Source of the DNA: Ignavibacteria bacterium
GTDB taxonomy: Bacteria; Bacteroidota; Ignavibacteria; Ignavibacteriales; Melioribacteraceae
Reading direction: 5' to 3'
DNA length: 10,527 bases
NCBI GenBank assembly: GCA_027347805.1
Contig: DAIEQP010000381.1
Span: 1-10,527, forward strand
This document shows, in pieces, positions 8,205 through 10,527 of this stretch. Positions within the stretch are counted from its first letter, which is position 1, and each line of letters opens with the position of its first letter. A program made the translations under genes and the position numbers. Under the pieces are notes generated by a model that worked only from the letters and a program-made list of their open reading frames with translations, made no database searches and had not been told where the DNA came from.

Positions 8205-8209
8205 TCCTT
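8205..8209 (-). promoter_or_regulatory. Ribosome binding site of the TonB-dependent receptor
   Basis: AAGGA on the minus strand, seven bases (ATAGCTT) before the ATG at 8197. This supports the chosen start. The region between it and the upstream terminator is A+T-rich; I see no convincing promoter there. Confidence 0.6.
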
Positions 8210-8229
8210 GAAAAAATTTTTAAGTAATT

Positions 8230-8262
8230 AACAAAACAAGGTGCTGCATTGCGCAGCACCTT
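8230..8262 (-). terminator. Intrinsic terminator after the CBM-containing T9SS protein
   Basis: A perfect 10-bp stem on the minus strand, AAGGTGCTGC (8262-8253) with GCAGCACCTT (8247-8238), around a 5-base loop, is followed by the T-rich GTTTTGTT. It begins 14 bases after the stop codon of the 8277-10527 gene and separates it from the receptor unit, which therefore probably has its own promoter. Confidence 0.88.
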
Positions 8263-8276
8263 AAATGATATGACTT

Positions 8277-10527
8277 TTATTTAACGAGCAACATCTTCTT
8301 AACGCTAGTGAAGGAGCCGCTTTCCAATCTATAGAAATATACACCTGATGCATAACGTGATGCATCAAAGTTCACAGTATAATTTCCTGCATCCTGCTGT
8401 TTGTTAACTAATTCAGCAACCTGTCGGCCAAGAACATCAAATATTCTTAAGCTAACAGTTCCCATTTGAGCAACAGAATAGCGGATTTGTGTTGTTGGGT
8501 TAAATGGATTAGGATAGTTCTGGCTTAATTCATATGTGTATGGAACTGATTTATCTTGAATTCCTACAACATCAGTTTCACCTAACCAAGTATACATCAA
8601 CTTAGAAGGATCACTCCATCCATTATCATTATTGAATGGTGACCAGCTGATTTGACCTTCACGGTTTGCACCTAAATCTGCACCATTCTTTCCATCATTA
8701 TCCATGACGCAAATATCGAATGGAATTTTGAATCCTTCTTTCAAAGTTGGAATAGTATCTTTTACAGCAGTACTGCTTTTTCTTAAGTTAGCTAAGTCAC
8801 TTAGTGATACTTTTGCTTCTACAACATAACCGGTTGGGAATTTTTCTTTCCAGTAATAATTAACACCCGGTAAAAGAAGAGAATCTTTTTCTGCAGTCCA
8901 GTGATCTTCTCTAGCTCTAACTTTATTAAATCTTAAGTGGTAGTCTGGATATTTTCCTCTTTGATAAGCAGTATGCTGTTTTGCCTGCTGGTTATATAAA
9001 CCGAATTCCAAATCACAAGCATCAAGTGCCCAATTGTAACCGGAGCTCATATATTTATCGTCATCAGCATAAACGATATCATCGGTTACGTTGAATGCAC
9101 AATATAGATAACCGCCAGAAATTGCGACATAAACATCAGCAGAGCAGTCAGCATCGTTTGTTACTGTAAAGCCTGTCATAATATGAGCTGAACCATCTGA
9201 TGGTTTTAATTTCCAAGGTGTGTAGCCAGCCCATTCAGTTAATGCTCCATCTGCCTTCCAGTTTGGAGGAGCTACCATTGAAATTGTCGGGATTCCTTTT
9301 GCTTTATTTGTTACAGAAGCAGTAAATGCAACTGCGCCAACATTGCCGGCTTTATCAATAGCATTAACAGCATAGTAGTATGTAACATCTTTATCAGTTT
9401 TTGGAGTTCTAATTAAGTGTTCAAGTACTTGTGTTCCTCTTGCAATGTTTGAAGCGACAACTTCAACACCAGCAGCATTTACATTTGTGAATGCAGTTTT
9501 GCTTGCATAAACATTATATTTTTCTGTTCCTTCATTGGAAACATCTTTCCAAGAAATCAAGTTTGAATATGTACCTTTAACTACAGATACACCTGCCGGT
9601 GCAGCTGGCGGGGTAATATCATAAACCTGGAATCCGGAATTCTGAAGCATGCTGAACAATAAAGTACCAACAAGTTTTTCTCCTTTTGGTCCTTTATCAG
9701 CTCCGCCGGCACCAATTGCGAGAACTTCAATTTTAATTTTAGAAACTTTTTCCTGATTGAATACATCATCTGTTTTTGGTCCGTTAGGATTTCTAGCCCA
9801 GGTACCAACAGGCGGATATTGATCGCTATTTGTGTTTCCATCATAACCACCATTTACACCTTGTTTCAACGGCAGTCTGTATCTTGTCCAATCAGAAACT
9901 TTTGTTAAATCGATAGGAACTTTGGTAACCCATTGTTCTCCATCATTTCCTTCAAACATATAAATTCTTAGAACTGCACGTTTTGGAACTGTTGTAACAC
10001 AAGCTTTCGCATTTTTTACAAAAAGAGTTAATGCAGTTCTTTCAACAAATTTTGCAGGAGCTGTAACTGGAATTTCAAATCCTGTAACGCCGCCCCAATC
10101 TTCAGAAGCATCACATGTATAATCAGCTTTTAAAGATCCTGTTGTTCCCTCAACGATATCTGTAGCTTCATCTTTAAGTGTGAACCCGCCAGTACCGCTT
10201 GACCATGTTGTTGTAAAAGCAGAAGCTTGTTTTGCAAATGTAAGAAGTGGTGGTGCATAATGATCACCAGTAACTGAGAAGCCATCTATTAATACTGTTC
10301 CTGAAGCAGTTGGAGTGTTTGTAGCAGAACCGCCATCTTTTGGAACATAAACAACTGCCCATTCAAAACCATTTACATGGTCCCACGCCATTTCTCTATC
10401 ACCATCCTGTGCCTGATAAGCCCATGAGATAGTTTTATCTGTTCCCATTGTAAAATCAACTTCTACTTTTTTCCATGTACCGCTTGCATCTGTTAAATCT
10501 ATCGGCATTTCACGGAAAACTCTATTT
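8277..10527 (-). CDS. Multimodular carbohydrate-binding surface protein (jelly-roll CBM-like modules, FnIII, CBM9-like, T9SS tail); N-terminus outside the window
   Basis: The frame is open through the right edge (codons before the ATG at 10508 read NRVFRE), so this is the C-terminal 749 or so residues of a longer protein. Numbering from that internal Met: residues 1-80 are the end of one jelly-roll module and about 87-298 a second. Both carry a PIDLT...W motif (2-12 and 198-207), suggesting tandem CBM11-like or galactose-binding-like copies. Residues 299-400 are a fibronectin type III module (PPAAPAGVSVV, then YYYAVNAIDKAGN). Residues 411-643 resemble a CBM9-like family (DGALTEWAGY, ADVYVAISGGYLYCAFNVTD, ending in NNDNGWSDPSKLMYTWLGE). 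Residues 656-743 are a canonical T9SS type A tail: YELSQNYPNPFNPTTQIRYS, RIFDVLGRQV, ASGVYFYRL and a terminal Lys. It should be exported by T9SS and bind a polysaccharide; a catalytic domain could lie in the missing part. A terminator follows directly. Confidence 0.9.
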   Translation of the reverse strand, partial: NRVFREMPIDLTDASGTWKKVEVDFTMGTDKTISWAYQAQDGDREMAWDHVNGFEWAVVYVPKDGGSATNTPTASGTVLIDGFSVTGDHYAPPLLTFAKQASAFTTTWSSGTGGFTLKDEATDIVEGTTGSLKADYTCDASEDWGGVTGFEIPVTAPAKFVERTALTLFVKNAKACVTTVPKRAVLRIYMFEGNDGEQWVTKVPIDLTKVSDWTRYRLPLKQGVNGGYDGNTNSDQYPPVGTWARNPNGPKTDDVFNQEKVSKIKIEVLAIGAGGADKGPKGEKLVGTLLFSMLQNSGFQVYDITPPAAPAGVSVVKGTYSNLISWKDVSNEGTEKYNVYASKTAFTNVNAAGVEVVASNIARGTQVLEHLIRTPKTDKDVTYYYAVNAIDKAGNVGAVAFTASVTNKAKGIPTISMVAPPNWKADGALTEWAGYTPWKLKPSDGSAHIMTGFTVTNDADCSADVYVAISGGYLYCAFNVTDDIVYADDDKYMSSGYNWALDACDLEFGLYNQQAKQHTAYQRGKYPDYHLRFNKVRAREDHWTAEKDSLLLPGVNYYWKEKFPTGYVVEAKVSLSDLANLRKSSTAVKDTIPTLKEGFKIPFDICVMDNDGKNGADLGANREGQISWSPFNNDNGWSDPSKLMYTWLGETDVVGIQDKSVPYTYELSQNYPNPFNPTTQIRYSVAQMGTVSLRIFDVLGRQVAELVNKQQDAGNYTVNFDASRYASGVYFYRLESGSFTSVKKMLLVK

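Noticed and set aside
8198..8237. Promoter for the receptor unit in the short A+T-rich gap
   Set aside because: Neither a Bacteroidota-type pair (TTTG / TAnnTTTG) nor a sigma70-like pair with correct spacing is visible. A promoter is expected here or overlapping the terminator, but I cannot point to it.

Overview
The window is a purely minus-strand stretch of an A+T-rich bacterial genome and reads as an outer-membrane / secreted-glycan locus. Two of the proteins end in type IX secretion (T9SS) sorting domains. One of these has the 'QNYPNPFNP...IRYSV' form, which is typical of Ignavibacteria and relatives in the Bacteroidota/Chlorobiota group. With a PorV-family barrel and a TonB-dependent receptor that carries a carboxypeptidase-regulatory-like N-terminal domain, this suggests an Ignavibacteria-like organism. 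That assignment is an inference from protein style; no rRNA or housekeeping marker is present.

Layout in transcription order (right to left). (1) 10527-8277: the C-terminal 749 or so residues of a large secreted protein whose start lies outside the window. It has two tandem carbohydrate-binding-like jelly-roll modules (the first cut), a fibronectin type III module, a CBM9-like module and a canonical T9SS tail. It ends at a clear intrinsic terminator (8262-8230). (2) 8197-1359: a compact three-gene unit of TonB-dependent receptor, a 1017-residue T9SS-tailed exported protein, and a PorV/PorQ-family outer-membrane protein. Spacings are 37 and 13 bases, and a second strong intrinsic terminator (1307-1277) follows. 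(3) 1262 to the left edge: a secreted GH16 beta-glucanase, cut at its C-terminus by the window edge.

The most notable item is gene (3). Its catalytic domain has the segment order of the naturally circularly permuted Fibrobacter succinogenes lichenase: the half that carries the catalytic EIDIE motif comes first, and the strand that normally opens a lichenase comes after it. Here it is fused to a bacterial Ig-like module and the beginning of a malectin-like module, a combination I do not recognise from the characterised enzyme.

Taken together, the genes could form a system in which the T9SS exports large glycan-binding or surface proteins, a co-transcribed PorV-like barrel and TonB-dependent receptor handle sorting or uptake, and a beta-1,3-1,4-glucanase cuts the polymer. 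The roles of the middle three genes in glucan use are inferred from proximity only. No RNA genes, mobile elements, CRISPR arrays or plus-strand genes were found, and no gene-free stretch exceeds 100 bases.
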